From contig ADNK01003018.1 of assembly GCA_000320545.1 (NCBI GenBank), positions 1-64,000 on the forward strand: a stretch of 64,000 bases of DNA, read 5' to 3'. Source of the DNA: Bigelowiella natans CCMP2755. Taxonomy: Eukaryota > Cercozoa > Chlorarachniophyceae. The position numbers and the translations under genes were made by a program. Below the pieces are notes generated by a model. It searched no databases. It saw only the letters and a program-made list of their open reading frames with translations, and was not told the origin of the DNA. Shown here in pieces: positions 1-12,096 of this stretch (the first letter of the stretch is position 1; each line of letters starts with the position of its first letter).

Positions 1-95
1 TAACCCTAACCCTAACCCTAACCCTAACCCTAACCCTAACCCTAACCCTAACCCTAACCCTAACCCTAACCCTAACCCTAACCCTAACCCTAACC
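1..95. repeat. Telomere, (CCCTAA)n
   Basis: About 16 uninterrupted copies of the six-base repeat CCCTAA (TTAGGG on the other strand) begin at the first base. The C-rich strand reads 5' to 3' into the chromosome, as expected for a left chromosome end. The array stops abruptly at CCTTGG. TTAGGG is the telomere repeat of many eukaryotes, so it does not identify the lineage. Confidence 0.98.
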
Positions 96-1175
96 TTGGT
101 CGTCACTTTGGTTGTGGCCCAGGAGAAAATCCTGACCTCTTCGGAACTGTCAAGCTAGCCATGCTGATCAGCTAGCATGGGCGATCCATCTGAAAGTTGT
201 GCAAATCATGGAGCTAGGGAGGGAAACCAGCAGAGAAAGCAGTTCTCGTCTTGAGATTTGAAGCTCTTTTCGGAATGAACCCTGACCCTGACCTTTCACT
301 GGCGCGTGAGTGGTCTACTAGCCATTTCGATCGGGCGCTGCAATCAGAGCAGCTCTCACAATGAGAATGGCTGAAATGTGCTTGCTGGCTTGTCGCAGGT
401 GCACACGTGCAAAATTTGCACGCACAGAACACGACCTCTGCATGAGTGAGATCAGTTGGTGCGTGTCCAGATGTGTGGGAATTGACACAAGTCCGTCAAA
501 CCTGCAACGAATCGCCAGAATGTGCGCATTTGGAAGCTTTTGCGCGCGACCAAGCGCGTCATGTGATGCAATGGACATTGGATTTGCTCACATTTCTTTG
601 AAATTTTTCGTGCAGCATGTCACACTTGGTCAAACGCACACGCAAAAGCATTCAAAATGTGGCAGAGAACAAACGCGGGTGTGAATTTTCACACTTTGAG
701 GCCTTGAAAATGGACATTTTGGTCAACATCATTTCGGTCATTTTTTCAGGTTTGGCCATCGGACAAGTTCTGATGACTTTTCTTTGACTGGCTGCAACTG
801 CCTGCTGCTTCAAAGCGCGTCGCAAAGCGCTGCACTGTTCAAAACCCCGTCGTTGCCGGGTTTGACGGACTTGTGGAAGACCATGAAGGAACACCAGAAC
901 ACAAGAAGACACACATGAAGACTTGGTGCACACATGCTCATGCGTTGCACACGCAGGAATGCTAGCATGGGCGCAATGAACAGACACAAACTCTCTTTGG
1001 GAGTTTTCACTTGGTGTGAGCTGCAGCAGCTGGCATGTGATGAACTAGCTGGCTTCGTTGCATCCAGGCATGTGTGACGAGATCTAGAGAAAGGCTATGT
1101 TACACGCTTTTCGCATCACATTTCACATTCACATTCTGATCAACTGACTATTTGGTGACAGTAACCTAGAGGAAA
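96..1175. other. Subtelomeric spacer, palindrome-rich, no gene seen
   Basis: This stretch lies between the telomere and the 3' end of the flippase gene. No frame has coding character or homology I recognise. It contains GCTAGC palindromes near 154-180 and 960-970, and a degenerate telomere-like CCCTGACCCTGACC near 279-293. Its vocabulary matches the convergent intergenic islands described elsewhere in this annotation. It has no microsatellites. Confidence 0.6.
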
Positions 1176-4100
1176 TCAGGAAGACTTTTTTTCGTCATTC
1201 ATGTCAGCAGTGTCAAGAGCCAGAACAGAAGCAGCTTCCTCGGTTGCATCATAGATTGCACCGGTCATGTCGTGCCACCGTAGCAATGTGTTAATAATCC
1301 ATTCCTGCTGGCCACTCATACTCACATCAGATTGCGCACGTTGCTTTGCTTGTCCCAACTTCTCCTTTATCTCCAGTACCTGTTTCTTGTGCTGCTTTTC
1401 TGCTCTTCGCATTTGTCTTGGAGCGAATCTATAAGTCTCTTTTGCCTCTTCTTCCTTGACAAATTTTTTAGACAAAGCTCTTTCTCTCAGTAAATCCACA
1501 TAACTCGGGAAAAACTCAATTTTGACGCCTACGATTGCAAGGTCTACCAGTAAAGGTAAACTGCCTGCAAGAATAGACGTAAGCCAGGCCTGGGGATTTG
1601 CCCACATTGCAAATACGACATAATAAAGATCTGGATTGAATTGGGGACTCAGATTCAGAGCGATAGCGAAGAGGATGAAAACAGCTAGTGAACCCCAGAA
1701 GAAGAAGTGGTGAATCCATGTAATTGATCTCATCTCAAATACAAGACGGAAAGATACAGTGAAGACAGTAATCGTATATATAGTCATACTCGTTAGCCAC
1801 AGGCCATGTACTTGACCGTTAGAGAATGTGACCCCATTGGAATCTAAAGCCCAGAATGCAGTGAAGAAAATGATGGAGGTATGAACTACAGCATTCATAA
1901 TCCAGCGGAAGAAGATCCTTGCTCCAAACAACTGTCCACGAGATATCATGCTGCGGTATGCTTTAGGAGTATTTTCGAGCTCTGCGCGAGGGAGACCTTG
2001 GTCTAGGACAGAAACCACGATGATGGGTAATGCGGTGAAGACAGCATTGTAAAACAAGAAAATCCAAGCATTGAAAAGTTGCTGTCCCGAAAATGCCGAG
2101 AAGAATCCGAAGAAGAACATGATGGTCGCTGCGATTGCAGTCTTATAGAATATATACAGTACCATTATCGAGATGCGTTCATATGACCATGCTCCATGAA
2201 CAAACAACAAGGTATGCAAGTATCGAAATTGACCGAATGCATAATCAGCAGCTTGTGCTGCTGCTGAACCCTCTTCTCCAAAAATTCCAACTCCTACATT
2301 TGCTTTCTTAATCATTGGTTCGTCGTTTCCACCGTCTCCAATTGCAAGTGTAACAGCCCCTGTTCTTTCTCTCATCTCTTCAACAATCCACGCTTTTTGA
2401 CTAGGGGTACAGCGACATGCAATCACAGATTTACATTTGGAAGCTAGCTCGAAGAACTGTTCTTTGAGGGCGAACAATTCGTAGTCTTTCTTGCTCAATT
2501 CTGGAATTTCCTCCTCTTGACACAGTAGAGATTTCACCCACGCAACCATACCCGTCTCCCTTGGTCGGATTTGATCCCTCGAAGGTGCCATGGAGATTTT
2601 ACCTAAAGCACTGTCCTCCCCCCCCCCTTCCACAACCATGGAAACAGGTTCCAAGTCATGATTTATGATAGATTCATATCGTTTTTCTCCAGCCTTGATA
2701 TCCTCCCTAATGGCTTTCATCATAGTAATATCTGTTCCTTGAATGAAGTCGACAAACTCCTTTGACGTAATTTTGCCATCATTACCGGAAAGGGTATCAA
2801 GAAGCTGATGATCTGTTGGAAGTTTCAGATACTTGAGGATCATTTTAAGTTCGCTCAGGGAAACATTCCCGTCGCCATTCTTGTCAATCATTCGAAAAAG
2901 TTTTAAAAGTGCCTTGTTATCGATCTTGAGTTTTGCCCATTTGCCCGTTATCTCAATTAGTCTGTTTTGTGATAGAGCTTCTGCAGAATTTATCCGAAAT
3001 TTATCTAACGCACCCTTTCCAGTGACGTCTTTTGGTTTCTTGAGAGCGATCATATCCGGTTCAATCAGGTTACAAGCCATTCCAATATTCTTAGCGGTCT
3101 CTCGCTTGTCACCAGTAAGCATCCATACTTTGATACCACCTTCGAGTAAGTCTTCAATACATTCAGGTACTAGATGCTGCAGTTGGTCCTCTATAGCAGT
3201 CGCCCCGAGAAGATACATCTCAGATTCAACTTCAATTTTCCTGTACGCTTTCCTTCGTTCTTCTTTGACTATGTTTTTGTCCTCTTTTGATTTGCCCTTA
3301 GGTTGTAGGTCCTTTGCTGCAATGTAATCCCCGCGCCTTTGCTCCCACCAGCTGAAAGGTTTTTTAGCCTCTGCTACTAACAAGGTTCGTAGGCCAAAAT
3401 TGCTAGCTTCCAGTAACTTCGTATTGATATCCTGAGATAGTGATTTTTGCTCTTCTGCAACCTTAGCCTCAGGGGACATTTTGATGAGGGGCTCCACGCA
3501 AGAATCTGCCCCTTTGCACATCAACCAAACCTCCTTACGATCCACATCAGAATAAATCACTGTGACTCTCTTCCTTACACTATCAAAAGGCAATACCGCC
3601 TGAAGACGATACTGCTTTTTTACTTTAGTCCCGAGTTGATCTTCCTCAACGACAACGATTGCAGTACCTTCAGCTCCACTTCGTGCTACAAATTTAAACC
3701 CGATGTGGCGAGCAAAGTTGCACAGCGCTAATTCATCAGGTGAGGAAGAATTGTACACAATTTTGTCGCCATCAGCGACGGGAGTAATAGTGTTAGAAAT
3801 CGCCATATGGGTAAGATAGTTCCGCACAAGCTGTGCTTGCCGTGAATTTTTGGTCTCTGGACTCCACATTGTTTGGATCATTTTCTGTTTCATCTCCTCA
3901 GGGAACGAAATTCCACCTTTCACACCCTTCATTTCTTCTTCGTGCTTTTGGACTCGTTTGGTCCAATTGATTTTAGGCATCTTCATACCACTTTCCTTGG
4001 CTTTGACACGTTTTGAAATATCAGTTTCAGATGATCCATACGCTTCCTTTCCCACAAATCCCAATCGAAACTCCATCTTATTCTGTGTTAGGGTCCCAGT

Positions 4101-5602
4101 TTTGTCAGAAAACACATATTCGATCTGCCCCAAGTCTTCACTTATCTGGCCAAAATTTACTTTTAATGGTCCTCGAACGTCGTCCCACATTTCGACATCC
4201 CTTTCCATGAACAATTGCTGGAACTTTTTCGTCAACTCCGACGTGACAACCAAAGAGATGGGGACAAGCTGCGAGAGGACGATGAACCAAGTGAAGAAGC
4301 GAAGAGTGGCAAGACCAGCAATATTGTCGTCAAGAAACAGATATCCTTCCGCAGCGCCTTTATTATCATCTTGCCAGATTCCCGAGTAGATTGCAGCAAG
4401 GACACACAATCCGATTTGAAGGCCAAGCATGTAGAGTAACAAAGTGTTAACTTTTCGAAATATTGCACTCTTCTTCAATTCAGCTCCATCTTCTTTCTCG
4501 TTGTTTTTGCGAATCTTAGTATCAACACCGACGTACAATACTATACCCAGGATGAACGCCGTGTTTTTCAGCTTGGTTCCTCTCAAGAGCAAATTTCGTT
4601 CGTTCAGTTTTACCGGCTCAGTTTCTTGATTAGGAAGAGTGATACTTATATTTCCTACTAATTTCTCGAGGTCTTTGTCCGGTTCCCCATAAACCACCTT
4701 CCCTTTCAGATCCTTCAAGGGTGCAGATACTTGAGAAACTGCAGAATATATTGCAGCCTTGCGCTTCTGTTCATCTTTCTCGTCGTCCTAGAGGTAGGTG
4801 ATGGAAAACATATTGTTAGATTACAACATCACTCATTTACATAAATGGGGCTTACATTGATCTTCTGATACGGCAAATTAGTATGGATGCTTGAAACTGC
4901 TTCTTTCACTTTTAGATTCGTTTCCCCGTCAAGACTGGCAGTTTCTACAAAGCTATGCCCCTTTGCATGTGCCGTCGCAATGCACAGTATATCGGCAGGA
5001 AACACCTCGTTTTGATTGATCATGATGATGTCACCGCAACATAAATCACCAGAAGGTTTGTAGAAATAATGCGTCGGTGCCTTTGAAACAATGCCATTCT
5101 TTCGTTTTTCTGTCTTCCCAGGACTATTTTTAGCAGTGTGAGGGCAGTAAACCAAGTAAGGTTTTCTGGCTCTGGCAGCGTCCTCTTTATGCTTTGCATA
5201 GTCATCCACAGCAGCTCGGATACCACTGACGGTCAGGATGAAAGAGAGAGGAATGTAGATATCAGGAATACCTTGAGATGCCGATATCGCTGGGACTAGC
5301 TGCAGGATTCCAATGAAGAAAAAGTATACGTTTGAAACCTCATGAAACTGATCCCACAGATTCAAGAAGAGAAAGTTCCACAATGTATACCGGCTGGTGA
5401 CGACAACATTATTCACCATTGGTTCTTCATCTCCATTCTCACTAATGAAACTGTGCCGCTCGCGAGCGACATTTGGGACAGCGATATCGAATTCTCTTCG
5501 CCTAGAAAAAAAATATTAACTCAGCTCCGATGAAAATGGAAACGTGAAATATTCTTCGAACCAGCGCTCCTTGGAGTCGTTATTCTTGGCTGGAAGTAAC
5601 AT
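1176..5602 (-). CDS. P4-type ATPase (phospholipid flippase) with inserted EF-hands
   Basis: P4-ATPases use ATP to move aminophospholipids to the cytosolic leaflet of secretory and plasma membranes. The main exons are 4856-5501 and 1176-4787, separated by a 68-base intron; phases close. They encode about 1420 residues, normal for the family. The N-terminal entry signature (TSRYTLWNF, then NLWDQFHEVSN) leads to transmembrane segments. The actuator motif LDGETNLK is present. The phosphorylation site DKTGTLTQNKMEF is at about 4085-4120, the nucleotide-domain KGADS near 3510, and TGDKRETAKNIG near 3090. GDGGNDEPMI near 2320 replaces the more usual GDGAND-V-SMI. Six C-terminal membrane helices follow. 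An EF-hand loop (DKNGDGNVSLSE, near 2870) and a weaker second one (near 2770) sit between the TGDK and GDGGND motifs, which is unusual. The first exon is uncertain: a short ATG exon ending near 5530 (start at 5602) would need a non-consensus donor. The 3' end lies about 1.1 kb from the telomere. Confidence 0.93.
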
Positions 5603-7071
5603 ATGAAAGTTAGATCTAATCATGAGATTAAATATTAAACGGTATGAAACATTCTTAGGTTTGTAGGTGTTCTTTTTTCTGCCCTCTCATATTTTTTTTT
5701 TAAATTGACATTAATCTCGGACCGTCAGACATTCTTAGCTGTTAAGTTTCCTATTCCAGCAGAATATTAGAGGAGAGTCTGGCGGGGAGATAGGCCGGTC
5801 TGTGGGCCACGCGGTGGAGAGAGGAAGCTTTGCTCGCAGTATTTATTAACCCGCCCCTTTTCCTCTGAACCTAAGCAAAAAACGCGTGGAAAGGGGAAGA
5901 ATGACCTAAAACCAGCATCTACGAGAGTAATTTAAGCAAAATGTCTTGCATTACGGCTATAAGAGGTCACTATGCCATTCAAACATAAAATATCTTGGAC
6001 TCGTCTTAGTTTTAATGTTGGATAAAATCCTGATAAGAGTGTTCTGCCTTTGTCGTCGCAGTAGTTGCAAGGACATTGCATGAGATCTTACTGGATTGAA
6101 TTCTTAAATTCTTGTAGGTCGTTTTGAAATAAATACAAAGACTTTTCACATCATAGATCTACGAGTATTACCTTTTAAAAAAGGTATGTACTCGGACATT
6201 TGTTTGTTGTTACCGTAAATACCGGTTGGATGAGCTATCCATTTTAATCCCACCCCGGGAGAGTTTATGACTTAAATCTGATTCTATGTTTTTTCATTTT
6301 TCATCACAACCATCTTCAAGAGCAGGATTTATTTGATGAAATCTCCTTAGTTACACCTTTACAGCTGTTTGCTTTTCATATTTCGATTATTTTTCCTGTG
6401 GACGCATTATTTTGTCAAAAAGGTATTCCTTTTTGTGTTGTTTGGGGTAATAATTTGTTGCTTTTGCATCTTAATACATGTACTTTTTGGGAGTTCATCA
6501 TCGGCTCCCTACAAAGGAGAATAGAGGAAGGAGGAAGAAGAAGGGAATAAAGAGACAAAATAGAGAGGAGGGGGGGGGAAGACCCTTCGCGGCACCGCTC
6601 TAGAATCGCATTCACAAATACCGATGTCAGCTTATCCGTATTTTGACATACTAAGTCCTCGCCATCATCGCTCTTTCATCCCTCCGCCGTCATCGTCCTG
6701 CCCATTCTTCTGTCCATGCCCGAGAAATGTTGTTAGACTTATCATCGTCGCTACCGTCCTCACCACTGCTACAGTCACTTCTCTCCAAGGTGTAGAATCA
6801 AAATAAATGGATAATTTCCACTTTAGTAAAACATTTTATAGACTTAGTGCATGAAATAATAAAGTTGAGCATGAAGGGGGGGGGGGGACCGAACTAAAGT
6901 GGTTCTGAATTTGGGAACGAAAGCCTGGTATGGGCAAACAAAATCCCCTTCTATGAAAATATTATCACGTTGAAATGTTGTAGTATTGGTTGTTGATAAT
7001 GTGAGTCGTCGTCGTCGTCGGGTCAATATTTCAGCGACGATACTCTCGTGGGACAGTATAGATCATCATCG
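5603..7071. other. Divergent intergenic region, no gene seen
   Basis: AT-rich spacer between the divergent starts of the flippase gene and the membrane-protein gene at 7072. It should hold both promoters. Short open frames near 6415-6806 have simple composition and no recognisable protein. The island palindromes are sparse here. A G-run (6568-6578) and a second near 6877-6887 are the only strong simple-sequence features. Confidence 0.5.
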
Positions 7072-8720
7072 ATGGAGAGGAAGAGCCTCCATTGTACCTG
7101 GAGGGTGTGTAGAGTACTCTTACTACAGTGTTTTCAATTTTCGTATTATTTATTGTGTGTGACAACAAACAAGGAGAAGGAGCAATATTAGTTCCTATGA
7201 TCTAAGAAGAAGCAGTGACGTAGTTTATGCAAAATCTCCTCCTCTTTTCGAACAGGCCACATCCCGTTGAAATTAGAGCAGCAAATTCTCCAATCGGGTA
7301 CATTATCTAGTACCACATTTGAAACAAAACTTGCCTGAGCTCGCTCAAGTTTTACGACGACTAACACGTAGTGGCAACGGTGCTTACGAGGGAGAATTGA
7401 GTGATCCTGGGAGAAAAGCAGATGGTTTGTTCAATACCATTTTGCCAAACGCTCCCAATGTATTTACTACAGTTGTGTTCGATGTCGCTGCTTTCTTCCT
7501 ACAAGCAGATTTGAAAGTAGTTGCTACAGGAGACGAAATCTCTCCTTGCTCTCCTGACCACCCGAACTCAATTAAGGTGTGAATGAAAGGGGAAAGATGC
7601 TACTACTACATATTGATCATCGTAGTAGTCACCCATTGTTGTCTTCGAAGAATAATAACAACATCATCATTTTATCTGAAATTGATGATACCTCCTCCTC
7701 CTCCTCCTCCACCTCCTCCTCCTTTTCAGGGCACAGGGTTGTTCCTTAGCTTACAGGTTCTCCCTTTGCCACACACTTTTTGAAGGGAAGGGGTTTCGGG
7801 GAATTCTGAGTTGAATCAAACTTATTTGTTATCATTAGGAGCTTGATCCTGACGCTCTCGTAACGGACTACTTGATGCTGAGACATGCAAAGTAGTAGTA
7901 GTAGTAGTAGTAGTAGACTTCTTCTAGAACATAGAGATGATAATGATGATGATGATGATAATGATGATGATATGATGCAAATATATAGTAGTAGTGCAAT
8001 TAATAACACTACTTAACTATAATGTTCTCTTACGGGGTTGGTTCTCACACATTTCCCCTAAATGTTCTCTTACGGGGTTGGTTCTCACACATTTCCCCCC
8101 TAACAACCCTACTTACATCAGCTCCAGTTTGAGTGGATTTCTTTTTCTTACGTCACGTTTGTTCTCACACCATCATCATCATCATCACCTTACTTCTTTT
8201 CTTTCTGTCTGGTGCTGCAGTGGGATCTATTGAAACTTGAAACATACGTCGTCGTAACTCGTCTAGATGCCGAGAAGCAGCAGCAGGTTATTACTACCTT
8301 AGAAACAGTTTACCATGATGATCATGTAAAATATTAGTGTCATTGAGAAACCGTTTACCATGATCATGTAAAATATTAGTGTCATTGTATCAAATTACGT
8401 GTTTCTGATGCACAATCGTCGATTGATATATTGATTATTTACACTTGTAGCATGCTGATAATGGAGATGAAGAAGACTTCAGGGATGAAACGACGAGTTG
8501 GGATGGAGATACGAGTGCATATTTCGATCAGGTAGGTTGTGTTATTATCACGTACTGACTGACTGACTGACTCCTGCTTAAAAGCAAGCAGCAATGAAAA
8601 ACGACGACGACGAACTCATCATCGATGATGATGCTTGTATTAGGTTATTTGCGTGAGCGGTGGTGTTGGTACCATATGGGGGATGTTTAATCCCCCTGCC
8701 CGTTTAATAAAGGTAAGGTT

Positions 8721-8754
<34 letters not shown>

Positions 8755-9196
8755 GTTTTTCTTCTGATGAACAATTGGTTTTCTCTGCATGTTTAAAATT
8801 AATAAATGTGCTTTATTCGGCGATAATAACAGCGATGTTGTCGTGACAGAGTGTTGAATTCATCTCGTAACTACAACTGCTACTACTACTACCACTACTA
8901 CTACTACTACTACTGCTATTACTACTACACAAATGATCCAAATATATCCATCGTCGTCTTTTTAAAGCTTACAGCTCAGTGCAAAGAGGGAGGGCAATGC
9001 TTTGGCGTCTTCATAGGAAATCTTCTAATTTATGTCTGGTATTTACCTCGCGTATATACTATGCACACACACACCACATATCTTAACATATATCTATACA
9101 AAGACTGCACACATATCATTATCATATAACAACACTATTTATTGTGAACATTATCATGATCATCATCATCATCATTGAATAATATTCCCATCATCA

Positions 9197-9235
<39 letters not shown>

Positions 9236-9620
9236 GGTGTGCTATATTCCTCCTTGGGATTCCTGAATTAGTGTTAGTTTGGGTCCAATGTGGATGGAAC
9301 CAGGTGCTGCTGCTGCTGCTGCTGTTCTTGCGAGAAGAAGAGAAGACTGCGTGTATTGCAATAACATAATTCATGATAGATGAGGAGAAAGGAATAGACC
9401 ACTTTCACTAGTAATACAACAAATGGTAGTACACTGTTGATCATCATGATATCCTTACTACTACTACTACTACTACTACTACTACCACATCAGGTTGCTT
9501 GGTTATGGGTTGTATGGGTGACATTCTTTATTGCGAGGACTCAAACCGCATGGATCGAGTACCTTCGCTCATCAGCGTGGTACTTTGAACAACACTGAGA
9601 TGATGCTGCAGAGAGAGGGG

Positions 9621-9664
<44 letters not shown>

Positions 9665-10135
9665 CAAAAAGAGAGTAAGAAGCACTTTTTAACGATTTTA
9701 CACCATCATCATGATCATTATCATCATGATTATGATGATCATGATCGCAAATGTAGTCTCACTCATGAATCAACCAACGTTCAGGTGCAGGCAATCGTCT
9801 TATTTCAGATTTCTATCTCACGCCGAAGTAAGTACTATGATGATGATTTGAGGAGTAGTAGTATTTATTTGGTTACGAGAAGTAATAGCAGTAGTCTACT
9901 GAGGTACTAATGATTTGAGTAGTGTTAAAGAGAAATTGTTGTTCTATGATGATTTGAATAGTATATGAGAAAATTGTTGTTTTGGCTACCAGAAGTAGTC
10001 CATTCTTCTTAGTATTTCTCCTTTTCAGTTGTACACACATCTGAGAGTATCATCATCACCATCATCATCATCATCATCATCATCATAATCATCATATTCG
10101 CTTATCTTATCTTATCATATCAATCGGTAGGAGAG

Positions 10136-10169
<34 letters not shown>

Positions 10170-10538
10170 CATGATCTATCCAATAAATGTTCCACGATTT
10201 ACAGCAGCAGCCGTGTAAGATACTAATGCTACTACTACTACTACTACTACTACTACTATAAAGAAATATCAGTCCTTTGTTCCCTTATCATGATATTATG
10301 ATTTGATAAGCTTAATAACTTCGAATTGGTGTGGTCAGAATCGAGAAAATGAAAAGAGTGGTGATAGAGCTGCTGCTGTTTGCAATAATAATGACGATGA
10401 CGCTGATGATGACGATGATAGCGGAGAGGAGGTACTAGACATACTAAATGTTGTATAAAATCACTGTGTATTATTCTATTTATGCACGAACGTGTAACTA
10501 TCGATCTTCTCCCCTCTCCCCTCTTCTCTCTTATTTTT

Positions 10539-10571
<33 letters not shown>

Positions 10572-10881
10572 ACTACTACTACTACTACTGCTACTATCAA
10601 TACTATTACCACTTCTTCTACTAAGATCCTTGATTTAAGCGATGATAACAACAATTACTCCAGCAGTCGATCCAGTAATAATAATAATAATAATAATTAG
10701 TGTTCTTTGTTTGTTTCCTTCTCCTTCTCCTCCTTATATGATGACTATTCCACGACTCCAAGTATGAGCTACGTACTTACTAGCTAACCAACCGTTGATA
10801 TTGAATGTCCTTGCTCATCATCATCATCTTCATCATCATATTGCGAGCTAGTTCTGATGCTCCTGCTCATCTCTCTTTGCT

Positions 10882-10914
<33 letters not shown>

Positions 10915-12059
10915 GTTCTTCTTCTTTTTGTTGGTTTATATCATCGAAAACTATGACGACTGACTGACTGACTGACGATGATGATATTTGAATGCACGGC
11001 TGCTGCCTCCTAGCAGTTAGCGGTGGTATGATTGGAGAAGGATTCTTCAACCCACATAGCTTAGAGCTTTTCTCGGGGTGGGAACGTTGGGATTGGATCG
11101 ATCTTGGGGTGTTTGCAGGTAGTCGTAGTAGTAGGGGTAGTAGTAGTAGTATCCATATTAGTAGCATCATCATCATCATCATCTTCTTCTTCTTCGTCAT
11201 CATCATAAATTCTCACTTATTATTATTATTCTTTGATTTCCAGGAATGGTCGTATTTGTTGCCGGGGTCTCGGTGCAGTTACTTGAATCATGCGGGTGCT
11301 ATAAATTGTATATGTATTATGCTTATTTGCAGACTCATTATATCTATTAAGCACAAGCATAACCCCCCACCCCCTCTATCTGTCTCTTTGTATGTTTATT
11401 TGTCATCCATGGCATAGCATGTCACATGATAATCATCAGATAGGAGCACGTCATCATTTTCATTATCTTTCATTATTATTCTGACGAAAAGAAGAGGATC
11501 TTGCAGTGAACTATATTATTAAAATTGATATTATTATTATTATTATAATCACTACTATGACTGGTGGTGGTGGTGGTGTTTCTGAATTGTTGCTACTGTT
11601 GCTACTGCTACTATGACTGGTGGTGGTGGTGGTGTTTCTGAATTGTTGCTACTGCTACTGCTACTATGACTGGTGGTGGTGGTGGTGTTTCTGAATTGTT
11701 GCTACTGTTGCTACTATGACTGGTGGTGGTGGTGGTGTTTCTGAATTGTTGCTACTGTTGCTACTGCTACTGCTACTACTGCTGCTGCTGCTGTTGTGCT
11801 CCTTTCAGTTGGGACTGCCTGGCATACTTTGTACTAGTTGTATCTGGAATCGACGAGGTCAGGAGAAGAACAAGATAGTGAAAAATAATAAGATTATAAC
11901 TGAATATCTTGAGAGTGCAACAAATTGTTGTTGTTCTTATTCTTAGGTCGTTTGGTTGTGGAGAAGTAAGAAAGGAAGTAGTAGTGGAAGCTCTTCTCGC
12001 AGAGGTAGTGGTAGTAGGAGGAGTAGGAGGAGGAAGGAGGAGAGTATGTAGCACCTCAC

Positions 12060-12096
<37 letters not shown>

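Noticed and set aside
2833-4439. Plus-strand open frames of 60-180 codons inside the flippase gene
   Set aside because: They are antisense shadows of a strongly supported minus-strand coding exon with P4-ATPase motifs.
9135-9374. Poly-Met and poly-Ile/Leu open frames, and similar ones throughout
   Set aside because: Direct translations of ATC, TAC, CTT and related triplet arrays in introns.
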